From the NCBI GenBank assembly GCA_030770535.1, contig JASVEC010000006.1, forward strand, positions 310,001 through 374,000: 64,000 bases of DNA, given 5' to 3'. Both the position numbers and the translations under genes were made by a program. The notes below the pieces were generated by a model, which saw nothing but the letters and a program-made list of their open reading frames with translations, made no database searches and was not told the DNA's origin. Shown here piece by piece: positions 63,327-64,000 of the stretch (within the stretch, counting starts at the first letter, position 1; the number at the start of each line of letters is the position of its first letter). Source of the stretch: Batkoa obscura. Lineage: Eukaryota; Entomophthoromycota; Entomophthoromycetes; Entomophthorales; Batkoaceae.

Positions 63327-64000
63327 ATGGCTCTTACTAGCAATAAAGTAGTACCTTTAATTAATACAGAAAAGTCTGATATTTCCAATAATATTAGCCT
63401 TGAAGCTGCTAAAACTGCTGTTGTCCTTGATTCTGCTTTAGAAAAAAGATCTCCAGAAGTACCAGAGAAAGATGTAACTGAAGCGCCAGTCCTTCCAGTA
63501 AAGGATGACCTTAATATTTCAGCGAACCCAAATAGAACAAAAAGTGTAAACATGGCTTCAACTCAGAAGATACTGAAATCTAAAGATGGTGCTATCTCTA
63601 AACGTGGTGGATTCCCTCTTTACTTGTGGCATAAACGTTCTATTTCTCTCAGGGCAAGCAACAACCCATATTCTCTATATGACCTTCGTACATTTTATAA
63701 CAGTAAGGTTGTTAATATCCAAGGTTCTAAAGCTGCGTTTGAAAAATCAAACGCTCAATTATTTAATACCATTGCAACCGCTACTGTTGATCCTTCTAGA
63801 GTTATTTCTTATTTCAAACCTGAAGATAATAGCACTCCTCGTAACTTGATTGATGTTAAAGATATTGTATCCATTGAACCAAAGTATAATATTAAGAAAG
63901 AAGCTTTTAGTATTATTACCAAGGATAAGAATGAGTTAATCTTTAGTACTAGATCCTTAGAAGAATCTAAGTCTTGGATTAATGAAATAAAAGAAAGGAT
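63327..64000 (+). CDS. PH-domain protein, paralogue of the 59353 gene, 3' end outside window
   Basis: Open from the ATG at 63327 to the window end (at least 224 residues). After a Ser/Ala/Val-rich head it lines up with the first PH-like domain of the upstream gene: AISKRGGFPLYLWHKRSISL, YSLYDLRTFYNSKVV, QLFNTIATATVDPSRVISYF, NLIDVKDIVSIEP, LIFSTRSLEESKSWINEI. The intron position of the upstream gene lies beyond the window. The head is shorter on Glu and lacks the long acidic tract. Tandem duplication of the locus is the simplest reading. Whether it also has the repeated motifs and a second PH domain cannot be seen. Confidence 0.85.
   Translation, partial: MALTSNKVVPLINTEKSDISNNISLEAAKTAVVLDSALEKRSPEVPEKDVTEAPVLPVKDDLNISANPNRTKSVNMASTQKILKSKDGAISKRGGFPLYLWHKRSISLRASNNPYSLYDLRTFYNSKVVNIQGSKAAFEKSNAQLFNTIATATVDPSRVISYFKPEDNSTPRNLIDVKDIVSIEPKYNIKKEAFSIITKDKNELIFSTRSLEESKSWINEIKER

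Overview
This window comes from a strongly AT-rich, intron-dense fungal nuclear genome. Fungal markers are a CRH-type GH16 cell-wall transglycosylase with a chitin-binding-like head, PRY-type CAP proteins, a tetraspanin, a GATA factor and a Rua1-type C-terminal domain. Introns are short (about 45-80 nt) with GTAAG...TAG ends, and TAA, TAG and TGA all act as stops. An early-diverging lineage such as Entomophthoromycotina (Conidiobolus-like) is my best guess; this is inferred from composition and gene content and is not proven.

Layout. 1-6.3 kb: mitochondrial aconitase (5' end outside the window), a GATA zinc-finger factor, and a 713-residue chromatin-reader-like protein joining PHD, extended PHD, coiled coil, a second PHD and a Rua1 C-terminal domain. 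6.3-9.6 kb: gene-poor, with a decayed leucine-rich-repeat gene. 9.6-12.5 kb: two tandem secreted CAP proteins around tRNA-Ile and a foldback element. 13-16.6 kb: tetraspanin and, convergent with it, a NUP42-type FG nucleoporin. 16.9-21.3 kb: tRNA-Tyr (with intron), a TA-flanked foldback element, a class 3 (diacylglycerol) lipase, tRNA-Met and a secreted repeat protein. 21.3-35.4 kb: tRNA-His, a GH16 gene, an old solo LTR, a whole-looking Ty3/gypsy LTR element with matching 400-bp LTRs, and tRNA-Val. 35.6-54.4 kb: a dense housekeeping block: mitochondrial enoyl reductase (MECR/ETR1), Ecdysoneless (ECD/SGT1), tRNA-Phe, VPS8, PP2A catalytic subunit, CFT1/CPSF160 and NECAP. 54.4-59.3 kb: gene-poor, with a decayed histidine acid phosphatase relic. 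59.3-64 kb: two tandem PH-domain genes, the second cut by the window end.

The most pervasive unexplained feature is a ~105-bp near-palindromic element present in 12 copies, in both orientations, in promoters, 3' flanks and beside tRNA genes. The housekeeping genes are not an operon; they are independent genes, several sharing short divergent promoters (VPS8/PP2A, CFT1/NECAP). Other points worth checking are an apparent one-base frame break in the essential CFT1 gene, the PHD-ePHD-PHD-Rua1C protein, a five-fold repeated short motif between the two PH domains of the 963-residue protein, and patchy gene conversion between the CAP duplicates.
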